Shown piece by piece: positions 16,879 through 25,166 of a DNA stretch of 64,000 nucleotides. The translations under genes were made by a program, and so were the position numbers. The DNA comes from Roseovarius sp. (GTDB lineage: Bacteria; Pseudomonadota; Alphaproteobacteria; Rhodobacterales; Rhodobacteraceae), in NCBI GenBank assembly GCA_027493545.1, contig JAOSKR010000004.1:310001-374000 (forward strand), given 5' to 3'. The stretch's first letter is position 1; every line of letters begins with the position of its first letter. Below the pieces are notes generated by a model. That model did no database searches, was not told where the DNA came from, and was given only the letters and a program-made list of their open reading frames with translations.

Positions 16879-17161
16879 TTTCGAGATCACCCGTGAACAG
16901 ACCGACAGCAAGGGCCGCTATGTGACCGTGGTGGACGGCCACGAGGCGGAAATGACCTATTCCCGTGCCGGGGCCAGCACGATCATCATCGACCATACCG
17001 GTGTGCCGGATGCCCTGCGCGGGCGCGGCGTCGGGCAGGCCCCGGTGCGGCGTGGCGTCGAGGATGCCCGTGCCGAGGGCCGAAAGATCGTGCCGCTCTG
17101 CCCCTTCGCCAAGACGCAGATCGCAAGACACCCCGAATGGCAGGATGTGCTGAAGGGGTGA
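16868..17161 (+). CDS. Small GNAT-type N-acetyltransferase (YidJ/GCN5-related)
   Basis: 97 residues of the short acetyltransferase type (COG2388): strand GHEAEMTYSRAGASTIIIDH, then VPDALRGRGVGQAPVRRGVEDARAEG with the CoA loop RGRGVG, and the family-typical end IVPLCPFAKTQIARHPEW. The usual GIGxxLV following the loop is here GVGQAPV, a small departure. Function of the family is poorly known. It overlaps the esterase gene by 11 bp and is therefore translationally coupled to the detoxification cluster. Confidence 0.88.
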   Translation: MSADFEITREQTDSKGRYVTVVDGHEAEMTYSRAGASTIIIDHTGVPDALRGRGVGQAPVRRGVEDARAEGRKIVPLCPFAKTQIARHPEWQDVLKG

Positions 17162-17197
17162 GAGCCGCGTAACTGAATCGAAAAAAGGAATGATATC

Positions 17198-18175
17198 ATG
17201 AGCTGGAGCCCCTGCCCCGACCCCGTGCCCGGAGACGCCAGGAGCGTCGATGCGGTGGAGACGCTGATCGTGCCGCGCGCCGTCGATCTCGGCGAAATGG
17301 AGGTGCGCCGCGCGCTGCCCTCCGACAAGCGCCAGATGGTCGGGCCGTTCATCTTCTTCGACCAGATGGGGCCGGCCGAGTTCCTCACCGACCAGGGGAT
17401 CGACGTGCGGCCGCATCCGCACATTAACCTCGCCACGCTGACCTATCTCTTCGAGGGCCAGATCGTGCATCGCGACAGCCTCGGCTCCGACCCGGCGATC
17501 GAGCCGGGGGCGGTGAACTGGATGAAGGCCGGGCGCGGCATCGTCCATTCCGAGCGCACCTCGCCCGAGCGCAAGGCCCGCGGCCAGCGGCTCTTCGGGT
17601 TGCAGACCTGGATGGCGTTGCCCGAGGATCAAGAGGAATCTGATCCCGCCTTCACGCACCATGGCAAGGCGGACCTGCCGATGGTGGGGGCCGAAGGCCT
17701 GACCGCGCGGCTGATCGCCGGCGCTGCCTTTGGCGCCACCTCGCCGCTCAAGACCGCGTCGGACACGCTCTATGCCGATGTGACGCTGGCGCCGGGCGCG
17801 AAGGCTCCCATCGCGGCCAATGCCGAGGAGCGGGCGCTCTACACCATCCGGGGTAAGATCGAGATCGCGGGATCCACCTTCGAGCCGGGGCAGTTGCTTG
17901 TGTTGCGTCCGGACGACGAGATCACCGTGAAAGCGCTGCCGGACGGCACCGGCGACCACGCGCGCTTCATGCTCTTTGGCGGCGCGCCGATGGAAGGACC
18001 GCGTTATATCTGGTGGAACTTCGTCTCCTCGCGCCGGGAACGCATCGAGCAGGCCGGGGAGGAATGGCGGCGCGGGCGGTTCGAGACCGTGCCGGGCGAC
18101 GAGGAAGACTTCATCCCGCTGCCCGAAGGTAACCCCAAGATCCGGCGCGCCGAAGGTGGGGTGCACTACCCATGA
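17198..18175 (+). CDS. Pirin family protein
   Basis: 325 residues of bicupin pirin. The N-terminal cupin carries RQMVGPFIFFDQMGPAEFL, then the metal ligands in VRPHPHINLATLTYL and the following HRDSLG and GIVHSER segments; C-terminal cupin region YTIRGKIEIAGSTFEPGQLL and FGGAPMEGPRYIWWNFVSS. Pirins of this type bind Fe and some cleave quercetin-like flavonoids; others act as redox sensors. Last intact gene of the HxlR-controlled cluster (36 bp after the GNAT gene), fitting a theme of aromatic/quinone handling. Confidence 0.92.
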   Translation: MSWSPCPDPVPGDARSVDAVETLIVPRAVDLGEMEVRRALPSDKRQMVGPFIFFDQMGPAEFLTDQGIDVRPHPHINLATLTYLFEGQIVHRDSLGSDPAIEPGAVNWMKAGRGIVHSERTSPERKARGQRLFGLQTWMALPEDQEESDPAFTHHGKADLPMVGAEGLTARLIAGAAFGATSPLKTASDTLYADVTLAPGAKAPIAANAEERALYTIRGKIEIAGSTFEPGQLLVLRPDDEITVKALPDGTGDHARFMLFGGAPMEGPRYIWWNFVSSRRERIEQAGEEWRRGRFETVPGDEEDFIPLPEGNPKIRRAEGGVHYP

Positions 18176-19156
18176 AGACCTTGTCGGCTCGATGTGCTGC
18201 CGTTGCCCTGCTCGCGGCAACGGCAGCTCTCCCGCCCCCGCATTTTGGGGCAGCACTTACCTGATCACGACCGAAACTTTGCCTGACGGCTATCCGGTAA
18301 CCTTTGCGGCATTGCGTGCGCTGCCGGCCGGATTACTGCTGCTTGCCCGCACACGCTGCCTGTCACCCCGCGCCTGGCTCGGCCGCCCCTTCCTGCTCGG
18401 CACCTTCAACTTCGCGCCCTTCTGGGTGCTGCTGTTCGTCGCTGCCTACCGGCTGCCCGGCGGGGTGGTGGCAACGTTCGGGGCGTTGCAGGTGATGATC
18501 GTTCTCGGTTTGGCCCGCGGCTGGTTCGGCACACCGATCCGGGCCGGCGCTGTTGCCGCTGCCGCGACGGGAGTGATCGGCGTGGCGCTGCTGTTACATC
18601 GGCCCGGAGGCAGACCTCGACCCCATCGGCATTGCCGCGGGCCTTGGCGGGGCGGCCTCGATGGCTGCGGGCACAGTGCACAGTGCTGAGCCGAAAGTGG
18701 CAACCGCCGGTCTCTGCCCTGAGTTTCACCGCATGGCAGCTGACAGCGGGCGGCCTGGTCTTGTTGCCGCTCGCCCTGATCGTCGAACCGCCCTTGCCGC
18801 CGCTCTCGGTCACCAACCTCGCCGGGCTGGTCTGGCTTGGCCTGATCGGCGCGGCGGCGACCTATGCGCTCTGGTTCCGGGGCGTGGCACGGCTCGAACC
18901 TGGCGCGGTGTCCATGCTCGGCATGATGAGCCCGGTGACGGCGGTAACCCTCGGGTGGTTCTGGCTTGGACAATCCCTGTCACCGGTGCAGTTCCTGGGC
19001 GCCATCATCGTCCTCGCTTCGGTCTGGGCCGGACAGCGTGTAAACAGGTCGGGGGTTCCGGCGCCAGCTGGTCTTGCCGCAGCCTCGGCACGCGGCCGCA
19101 GGCCGATGTTGGGGTGCTCCGGATCGCTCCAGTCGATCCCCGCCTCACACGAATGA
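18173..19156 (+). pseudogene. EamA/DMT-family permease, decayed (three indels)
   Basis: The ATG overlaps the pirin stop (ATGA). The product would be a ten-helix drug/metabolite transporter: AFWGSTYLITTETLPDGYPV TFAALRALP in the first half, LGTFNFAPFWVLLFVAAYRL, then LDPIGIAAGLGGAASMAAGTV, LSRKWQPPVSALSFTAWQLT and LVWLGLIGAAATYALWFRGV. Three separate frame changes occur, near 18215-18225, near 18597 (TTACATCGG where TTACTCGG would keep frame) and at 18672-18686, where CACAGTG is tandemly duplicated. The last is a 7-bp duplication, not a homopolymer slip, so true inactivation is likely. Export of a detoxification product would fit the neighbourhood. Confidence 0.85.
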
Positions 19157-19205
19157 TCCCGGCAAGGGGATCGTTCCGTCAAGCCGCCCGAAAGGAGGCC
19201 ATGCC

Positions 19206-20003
19206 ATGCGTGCTTTTGAAGACCCATCCTCACCCGCCTATGCCCGATGGACAGGTGCTTTCTACCTGCTCATTGCAGTCGCCGGCGGCTTTTCGATCCT
19301 CTACGTGCCCGGCGCCCTGAACGTCGAGGGCGACCCGACCGCGACATTCGCCAATATTGCGCGCCAACGCGGGCTGTTCCACGCGGGCCTTGTGGGCGAC
19401 GTGGTGATGATGACTGCAGAGGTCCTTGTGTCTGTCATGCTTTTCTTCATGTTCCGGCCGGTAAACGCAACGCTGTCGCTGGCGGCCTCCTATGCGCGGT
19501 TGATGATGGTCGCAGTGATGGCGGCGATGCTGTTCTTTCACGCCGGCGCGCTGGCGCTGGCTGATGGCACGGCGCCGCTGGGCAGCTTTTCGATGGCGCA
19601 GCGGCTCGAACTGGCGGGGCTGATGCGGCAGGTCCATGATGCCGGTGTCTGGATCTGGCAGATCTTCTTTTGCCTGCACCTGCTTTTGCTCGGAACGCTG
19701 GTTGCTTGCTCCGGCCTCTACCCCCGGCTGATCGGCATCGGGCTGATCGTGGGCGGCACCGGCTACCTCGTGGACAGCGTGCAGATGTTCGCCTTCCCCG
19801 ACACGACCGCGCTGGAGGCGCTCAAAATCGGCCTGCTGCTGATCGTCACTCTGGCCGAGATCGGCTTTGCCCTGTGGTTGCTGGTCCGAGGCCCGTGCAC
19901 CGCAGCGCCTATCGCGCCCAAGGGTGACCCCTCAACTCAGGGCGCCATGGCCGGGGGACCTTTCTCTGCGGAAACAAAGACAACCGATCTTATCTTGTCG
20001 TGA
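19206..20003 (+). CDS. DUF4386 family integral membrane protein
   Basis: About 265 residues; strong ribosome-binding site AAAGGAGG at 19191-19198, seven bases before ATG 19206. Six to seven hydrophobic helices: WTGAFYLLIAVAGGFSILYV, GLVGDVVMMTAEVLVSVMLF, LMMVAVMAAMLFFHAGALAL, IWQIFFCLHLLLLGTLVA, LIGIGLIVGGTGYLVDSV and LLIVTLAEIGFALWLLV. The R-Q-x-G-L-F-x-A-G loop and the V-x-D-S-V-Q-M-F-A motif are typical of DUF4386. Function unknown. The last 35 residues are polar and probably cytoplasmic. Confidence 0.85.
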   Translation: MRAFEDPSSPAYARWTGAFYLLIAVAGGFSILYVPGALNVEGDPTATFANIARQRGLFHAGLVGDVVMMTAEVLVSVMLFFMFRPVNATLSLAASYARLMMVAVMAAMLFFHAGALALADGTAPLGSFSMAQRLELAGLMRQVHDAGVWIWQIFFCLHLLLLGTLVACSGLYPRLIGIGLIVGGTGYLVDSVQMFAFPDTTALEALKIGLLLIVTLAEIGFALWLLVRGPCTAAPIAPKGDPSTQGAMAGGPFSAETKTTDLILS

Positions 20004-20021
20004 ACAAACAGGAGGGGTTCC

Positions 20022-20462
20022 ATGGCTCAACGAGGTTTCACAGTCCGCGCACTTGGCGAAATCGCCATTCGGTGCATCGATTTTGACGCGATGGTCGCCT
20101 TCTATCGTGACGTGATCGGGCTTGACCTGCTCAATGATCCGGAAAGCGGCCATATCGCCTTTTTCCGTATCGCCGAGGGTTTCGGTGGCCACACCGCCGT
20201 TCTGGCCCTGTTTCGTCACGACGTCGAAGGCGCAGGCCGCACCCGGGCTGGCGACCTGCCCCCCAATACGGGTCCGGCGTCCTCGCTCCATCACATTGCG
20301 CTCAGCCTGCCCTGGGAAGAACAGGACGCGGTCATCGCGTGGTATGAAGAACTCGGCCGGGACTACATCGTTGAGACATTCGATTGGGTTGGCTGGCGAG
20401 GCGTCTTCACCTTCGACCCGGACGGCAACACTGTCGAACTGGTCGCAAAGGATCCGCACTAA
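20022..20462 (+). CDS. VOC family (glyoxalase/bleomycin-resistance-like) protein
   Basis: 146 residues forming one vicinal-oxygen-chelate unit: IAIRCIDFDAMVAFYRDVIG, LHHIALSLPWEEQDAVIAWY and the closing VFTFDPDGNTVELVAKDPH. Candidate metal ligands are the His of SLHHIAL and the Glu of TVELVAK. AGGAGG at 20010-20015 gives a good start at 20022, 18 bp after the DUF4386 gene, so the two are likely co-transcribed. Specific substrate cannot be told. Confidence 0.88.
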   Translation: MAQRGFTVRALGEIAIRCIDFDAMVAFYRDVIGLDLLNDPESGHIAFFRIAEGFGGHTAVLALFRHDVEGAGRTRAGDLPPNTGPASSLHHIALSLPWEEQDAVIAWYEELGRDYIVETFDWVGWRGVFTFDPDGNTVELVAKDPH

Positions 20463-20580
20463 ACCGCTCTTTCAGACGTGGCTACCGGGCGCGTTTGCAT
20501 CGGCGTTGCCGAGTGTGGCTCAGTGATCAACCACGAAGAAGACCTATAGCTTTTCGGCGCGCCCGTTCCTCCATCCGGCA

Positions 20581-21927
20581 TCATTGTCCGAAGGCCGGTA
20601 GCGTCACCTTGACGACGAAACCGTCCTTGCCCTCCCTGTCCTCGAATTCGACATCTCCCCCGTGCAATGCCACGATTCTCGAGACGATGGACAGCCCCAG
20701 GCCGCAGCCGGGCCGGCGGCTGCCCTCCACGCGGTAGAACCTGTCGAACACCCTTTCGCACAATTCGGCCGGGATGCCGGGACCGCTGTCGATGACCCGC
20801 AGGACGACCTCGCCGCCGCCGGCATCGACCGCCGCGGTCACCTCTCCGCCCGCCGGCGTGTAGCGCACCGCGTTGTCGATCAGGTTGCGGATCATCACCC
20901 GGAGAAGCTCGCGATCCCCGGCCACGACGGCTTCGCCGCCGGCGGCATCGGCGACACCCAGATCGACGCCGTCGCCCGTGGCACCGGGCGCCGCCCCGGC
21001 AACGCAATCGATGACCAGGTCGCGCAAATCGACCGGCCCGGGGGCGCCGGTCATAGCGTCCTGATCGAGGCGCGAGAGCACCAGCAACTGTTCGACGAGA
21101 CGGCTGCCCCGAATGGCGCCCGCGACCACCCCGGCAAGTGCCTCGGCGCATTTTTCCTGGTCGCACTCCTGCCGGGCGACCTCGGCATGGGTTCTGATGG
21201 CGGCGAGCGGCGTGCGCAGCTCAGGGGCCGCGTCCGCGGCAAAGCGGCGCTCACGCTCGAGAAGGGCGGCAATCCGGGCAAGGAGCCCGTCGAGAGCATC
21301 GAGCAGCGGCCGGACCTCCGCCGGCGCGGAGCGAATGTCGAGCGGGTGCACATCGTCGGCCCGGCGCCGCTCGACCGTGGCCGCGATCGCCCGCAACGGC
21401 CCGAGCCCCCAGCGCACCGAGAGCCAGACGAGAGCGGCAAGCAGGGGCACCGCAAACCAGAGCGGGTGCAGGATATGCACGGCCACGCGGTCGGCAAACC
21501 TTGCCCGTGCCTCCTGTCGCAGCGCCACCTCGACAAAACGGCCCGCCCCGTCGGCAGCGCCGAACACCCGCCAGCGGCCGGTGTCGCTGACGGCATCGGC
21601 AAACCCCGGCCGCCATTGATCGGTCGGAAAATCCGACCAGCCGCCCGACTTCCCCGCCGTGCCGGCCATATCCGTCGATACCCGGTAGGCGATCATCCCA
21701 TCGGCGCCAGTGCCCGGCAAATGGATTGACGCGTCGTCGAAACGATCCCGAGGCATGCGCTCGAGCATGGTCAGAAGCAGGGATGCCGACTGTTCGAGCT
21801 GCGCATCGAGCATCTCGTCGATCAGCCGCCTGGTGTCGAGATAGGTGAAGAAGGCCGTGGCCAGCCAGGCCGCGACGATGCTGGCGCCCAGGATCAGCAG
21901 CAGACGCCGGCCGAGCGAGCGGTTCAT
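20581..21927 (-). CDS. Two-component sensor kinase (QseC-like) with Pro in place of the phosphoacceptor His
   Basis: 448 residues: first helix LLLILGASIVAAWLATAFFTYL, periplasmic domain of about 125 residues, second helix LHPLWFAVPLLAALVWLSV, HAMP region, dimerisation domain and ATPase. ATPase motifs are intact: MIRNLIDNAVRYTP (N box), DSGPGIP (G1), GCGLGLSIVS (G2). In the H box, however, the sequence reads FAADAAPELRTPLAAI where the family has AADAAHELR; residue 235 is Pro (CCT at 21223-21225, minus strand) instead of His. As read it cannot autophosphorylate in the usual way. It overlaps its response regulator gene by 4 bases. Confidence 0.9.
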   Translation of the reverse strand: MNRSLGRRLLLILGASIVAAWLATAFFTYLDTRRLIDEMLDAQLEQSASLLLTMLERMPRDRFDDASIHLPGTGADGMIAYRVSTDMAGTAGKSGGWSDFPTDQWRPGFADAVSDTGRWRVFGAADGAGRFVEVALRQEARARFADRVAVHILHPLWFAVPLLAALVWLSVRWGLGPLRAIAATVERRRADDVHPLDIRSAPAEVRPLLDALDGLLARIAALLERERRFAADAAPELRTPLAAIRTHAEVARQECDQEKCAEALAGVVAGAIRGSRLVEQLLVLSRLDQDAMTGAPGPVDLRDLVIDCVAGAAPGATGDGVDLGVADAAGGEAVVAGDRELLRVMIRNLIDNAVRYTPAGGEVTAAVDAGGGEVVLRVIDSGPGIPAELCERVFDRFYRVEGSRRPGCGLGLSIVSRIVALHGGDVEFEDREGKDGFVVKVTLPAFGQ

Positions 21928-22589
21928 GTCTTGGCCGCAGGGATGACATAGCCCACGCCCCGGACCGTGCGGATGAGCCCGGCATAGAGCTTTCGGCGCA
22001 GGTTGTGGACATAGACCTCGACGGCGTTGCTCCCGATCTCCTCGCCCCAGCCATAGAGGCTGTCCTCGAGCTGGCCGCGTGTCCGCACCCGCCCGGCATT
22101 CAGCATCAGTTCCTGCAACGTGGCGAACTCGCGGGCCGACAGCTCCACGGGCTCGTCGTCCAGCAGCACCATACGGCTCGCCGGGTCGAGCGCGACCCGG
22201 CCATGGCGCAGGATCGGGCCCGCGGCGCCCTTCGATCGGCGCAGCAGCGCCCGCAGCCGGGCCTGCAGTTCAGCGAGCTCGAACGGCTTGACCAGATAGT
22301 CGTCGCCGCCGGCATCGAGCCCCGCGACCCGGTCGGCAAGGGTGTCGCGGGCGGTCAGCACCAGAACCGGCGTCGCATCCTTCGCCGCCCGCAACCGCCC
22401 GAGCACCGCCAGCCCGTCGATCCCCGGCAGGCCGAGATCGAGAACGACCGCGTCATAGGAGGTGGTGCGCAGCGCCGCGTCGGCATCGAGACCGTCGCTC
22501 ACCCAGTCGACCGCCCAGCCGGCCTGGGCAAGCCCCGCGGAGACGCCCTGGCCGAGCAGCGTATCGTCTTCGACCAGCAGGATGCGCAT
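21924..22589 (-). CDS. OmpR/PhoB-family response regulator (QseB/PmrA-like)
   Basis: 221 residues. Receiver domain intact: acidic pair EDD at 7-9, phosphoacceptor Asp 51 in AVVLDLGLPGIDG, Thr in VLVLTARD and Lys in DYLVKPFEL. C-terminal winged helix: ARTRDPASRMVLLDDE-type region, PVELSAREFATLQELMLNAG and the recognition part GSNAVEVYVHNLRRKLYAGL with IRTVRGVGYVIP. Start chosen at 22589 (MRILLVEDD); the upstream in-frame 30 codons do not fit the family. An upstream set of CTTAA(C/A/G) repeats matches the known DNA target of PmrA/QseB-type regulators. Confidence 0.93.
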   Translation of the reverse strand: MRILLVEDDTLLGQGVSAGLAQAGWAVDWVSDGLDADAALRTTSYDAVVLDLGLPGIDGLAVLGRLRAAKDATPVLVLTARDTLADRVAGLDAGGDDYLVKPFELAELQARLRALLRRSKGAAGPILRHGRVALDPASRMVLLDDEPVELSAREFATLQELMLNAGRVRTRGQLEDSLYGWGEEIGSNAVEVYVHNLRRKLYAGLIRTVRGVGYVIPAAKT

Positions 22590-22692
22590 CGTGCCAACCT
22601 TTCCGTTCGGCAAGCGGATGCCGGAACTTGTGCCGCAACAGACACGAGCCACCATGCCTGGCGGCCCGTGCTGCTGCAATCGGCTTCCCCGC

Positions 22693-23166
22693 TCAGTTCA
22701 GCGGCTGCCAGCCCGGATGCTCGAAATGCTCGCCATAGGCGTTGAGTGCCTCGACGACCTTCACCGCACCGGCGCGTGGTGCTTCGCCTTCCTCCATGTC
22801 TGCCGCCCCATCGATGACCTGTCCGAGGACCATGTGCAACTGCGCGTCGGTTTCGGGCTCGAGTTCGCAATTCTCGATCATGAAGTCGGTCTGTTCCATG
22901 ACCGTGGCGGCGAGGTCCCGATACTTCTCGCCGGGCAGGCGATCCTCGTGAATCGCCTCGAGACTGGCGGCAAATGCCTGCCGGATCGCGTCCATGCCCT
23001 TGTGCATGTTCTCGTCGCCTTGCCATTTCTGGCCGGCATTCAGCGACAGGGCAAGCTCGCCCGCCGCATGTCCATGATGGGCCGCGGTCTCGGCAACGCC
23101 AGGCCCGCCGGCAAGTGCAAGGGACGTTGCGAACAGCGCGGGCACGATATGTCTGACAGAAAGCAT
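22693..23166 (-). CDS. Periplasmic His-rich protein of a signalling operon (DnrO-like), function unknown
   Basis: 157 residues with a clear signal peptide (MLSVRHIVPALFATSLALAG, cleavage near VAETA), so exported. The mature N terminus is His-rich (AAHHGHAAGE), a possible metal site, and the rest is helical with a single Cys (MIENCELEPETDAQLHMVLG) followed by QVIDGAADMEEG. It resembles small periplasmic proteins of undefined role, some annotated DnrO, found beside two-component genes. It is the first gene of the operon, 104 bp ahead of the regulator, and stands just behind the CTTAA repeat box; a ligand-binding accessory to the sensor is a reasonable inference. Confidence 0.75.
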   Translation of the reverse strand: MLSVRHIVPALFATSLALAGGPGVAETAAHHGHAAGELALSLNAGQKWQGDENMHKGMDAIRQAFAASLEAIHEDRLPGEKYRDLAATVMEQTDFMIENCELEPETDAQLHMVLGQVIDGAADMEEGEAPRAGAVKVVEALNAYGEHFEHPGWQPLN

Positions 23167-23224
23167 GTCGGTTTCTCCATTGAGATGCGTTTCGGCGCGT
23201 GACGAGCGCCTTGAGTCCTATCTG

Positions 23225-23251
23225 CTTAACGAATCTTAAACGCCGCTTAAG
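23225..23251 (-). promoter_or_regulatory. PmrA/QseB-type direct-repeat box upstream of the signalling operon
   Basis: Three hexamers CTTAAC (23225-23230), CTTAAA (23235-23240) and CTTAAG (23246-23251) on the plus strand are spaced 10 and 11 bp apart, i.e. one helical turn. This matches the CTTAAG-N5-CTTAAG arrangement recognised by PmrA/BasR and related QseB regulators. It lies about 60-85 bp before the periplasmic gene start, as expected for autoregulation by the adjacent OmpR-type regulator. Confidence 0.7.
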
Positions 23252-23818
23252 CGCCGGGAGAAACCTGCAAGATCGACGCGGTCCCCAGTCCGGAATGCGG
23301 TTCTCGCCTGCACTGGTCTGACCCCGAACCTTCTATCGCTCTTGGCGAGAGTTTTCCGGCTTCGATCAGGGTGACAGGCTGGTGGTGCCCCGTGCGGACG
23401 GGGCATCCTGATCGTTACCGCAGTGTCGTCGATGAAGACCGGCCTCGTGCGGCTCCAGGCAAATCCTCGGCACCCGGCCGGGCTGGCAATCGTATCGCGA
23501 GGCCCTACCCGATGATTGCTCCGCCGCCCGGCAACAGCCGTGACGATCGACCCCGGGTTCCCGGCCGGGGCGCTTCGCGTCTGATCGGTTGTGCCCGCCC
23601 CGGGCGTGACCCGGGGCCTCGCCATCGCGAAAGGAGGTCCGGCCCGAGGCCGGGACGGGTATTGGACATGATCAGACGCGCCGCGCCCGGAGTTCCTGGC
23701 CGCTGTCTGAGGGCTCGGACGGCGCGTACGATCCTGGCGCTCCGGTGAAAACCTGTCCTTTGGCGAACCTTTCCTGTGATCGCCGATAGGCAAGCCGCGA
23801 CACGTTGGGACCAGACCC
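23252..23818. other. 567-bp gap containing a palindromic repeat copy, no gene
   Basis: Between the operator of the signalling operon and the end of the SPOR-protein gene. Six-frame reading gives only frames lacking protein-like composition. The right-central part (23576-23680) is copy 1 of a dispersed palindromic repeat annotated separately, and just before it another GC-rich inverted sequence (CCCCGGGTTCCCGGCCGGGG, around 23550-23569) could form a hairpin. Confidence 0.6.
23576..23680. repeat. Palindromic dispersed repeat, copy 1 (105 bp)
   Basis: Bounded by an 11-bp perfect terminal inverted repeat: CGCGTCTGATC at 23576-23586 and GATCAGACGCG at 23670-23680. Inside are two hairpins: GCCCCGGG-cgtga-CCCGGGGC, and a second built on GGCC-cga-GGCC with GGGA. 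A second copy about 90% alike lies at 28796-28904. Size, terminal repeats and absence of coding capacity suggest a non-autonomous MITE- or REP/BIME-like element. Confidence 0.85.
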
Positions 23819-25102
23819 CTAGCGGCGCAGCACCGCCTGGCCGAAGCCCATGCCGCGGACACGGCTCAGACCGCGTTCCAGCCCCTGCTGGGTCTCGAAC
23901 GGCCCGGCAAGTACCAGCGTGTAGCTCGTGCCGTTCCGCGTCACTCCACCCATGCGCGCCGGCAGTCCGGAATTGGCAATCTGCTGGGCTGTGCGCCGGG
24001 CATGGGCCGGATCGGTGAAGGCGCCGAGCTGAACATAGCGATGGCTGGCCGGGCTTGTCGCCGCGCCCGGCTCCGGTCCGGGCCGGACCTCAGGCTGCGC
24101 TTGGGGCTGGGGCGCGGCGCCCCTGGTCGAAACGCGGGCGGCATTGACCGGCGCCGGCATCGCAGCGGAGACATGATAGGACCGCGAGCTTGCGCGCGTC
24201 ACCACCGGCCCGGGATCGGCCGGGATCAACTGGCGCGGGGTGGTCCGGGTCCAGATACCGTCCATCTGCGCCTTGCCCGAAAGCGTCTGATGCGCACGGC
24301 GGGGGTTCAGGCGGTCGTCATCCCAGACCGGCGCATAACCGGGCGGCACATGGATGCCGGACCTGCTTGCCAACTGGGCGGCGTAGACATGGCGGGGAGC
24401 CACCATCACCGGCGCCGCGGCATAAGACACCGACGGATACGCCACGCCCGGATAGGCTGCGTACGAAGTCCCGGCATAAGGCATCGCGGGGCGCGCATGA
24501 GCGGGATCGTAGATCGTGGCCGAGGCGCTGGCCGTGGCCTTTTCGGTCACATGCGGCGCGCTTTGCGGGCCGCAGCGGACCGCGTAGCCGCGTCCGGCTC
24601 CGATGTACTGCCGCGACAGCGGACTCGCCCCGGCGCAGGAGACGGCAGCGGACCGTGGCACGACCACGGTCACGACGCGTGGCGGCGCGTCGGGGCGGGC
24701 GGCGACGGGCGGCGCCGGGGTTGCGATCGCCGCCGGAGCGGCCGCACGTGCGCGCACGGGCGCCGGCGTCGGCGCGACCCTGGGAGCCGCCGCGCGCGGC
24801 GGGGTGGCGGTGGCTGCCGTGGCGCGGGGCGCCTGCGCGGTCGCTACCTGCGTCGACGATAGCGACGGTTGCATGCCGCAGATCTGCTTGCGGGCGCGCG
24901 ACATGCGCGGCACCCAGGTGACCGCACCGTCGATGCCGGCGCGGATGAACACGCAGCCCTTGGTATCGACATATTGCTTGCCGGTGAAGGATGCCGGCGG
25001 AAACTCCGCCGGAACGGCATTCGCGGATGACCGGGCCTGAACAGATGCAGACCCGCAAGTCACGACGATGGCAGCCGTCGCCAGTATACTTGCAATTCTC
25101 AT
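23819..25102 (-). CDS. SPOR-domain cell-envelope protein
   Basis: 427 residues. Signal peptide MRIASILATAAIVVTCGSAS (start at 25102; longer upstream frame is rejected for lack of an export signal). A conserved N-terminal patch follows (FTGKQYVDTKGCVFIRAGID; VTWVPRMSRARKQICG) with two cysteines, then a low-complexity Ala/Pro/Thr linker of more than 100 residues, and a C-terminal SPOR domain (YVQLGAFTDPAHARRTAQQI; GTSYTLVLAGPFETQQGLER) of about 75 residues. SPOR domains bind denuded glycan at the septum, so a role in cell division or wall turnover is likely. Alone on its strand before upp. Confidence 0.88.
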   Translation of the reverse strand: MRIASILATAAIVVTCGSASVQARSSANAVPAEFPPASFTGKQYVDTKGCVFIRAGIDGAVTWVPRMSRARKQICGMQPSLSSTQVATAQAPRATAATATPPRAAAPRVAPTPAPVRARAAAPAAIATPAPPVAARPDAPPRVVTVVVPRSAAVSCAGASPLSRQYIGAGRGYAVRCGPQSAPHVTEKATASASATIYDPAHARPAMPYAGTSYAAYPGVAYPSVSYAAAPVMVAPRHVYAAQLASRSGIHVPPGYAPVWDDDRLNPRRAHQTLSGKAQMDGIWTRTTPRQLIPADPGPVVTRASSRSYHVSAAMPAPVNAARVSTRGAAPQPQAQPEVRPGPEPGAATSPASHRYVQLGAFTDPAHARRTAQQIANSGLPARMGGVTRNGTSYTLVLAGPFETQQGLERGLSRVRGMGFGQAVLRR

Positions 25103-25166
25103 TTTTCCCCCAGACGTTCTGGGGCAAGACTGCCCGATAATCCGGTGCCCGTAAACAGGTTTTCCG

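Noticed and set aside
5453..20580. Attachment-site repeat of the tRNA-Arg 3' end
   Set aside because: Reading through the accessory region I did not find a second copy of the TTCGAATCCTCCTCGGTCC block; without a search tool a degenerate copy cannot be excluded.
23371..23748. 125-codon plus-strand frame in the 23.3-23.8 kb gap
   Set aside because: It runs through the palindromic repeat, is Arg/Pro/Gly rich without motif and has no ribosome-binding site; treated as non-coding.
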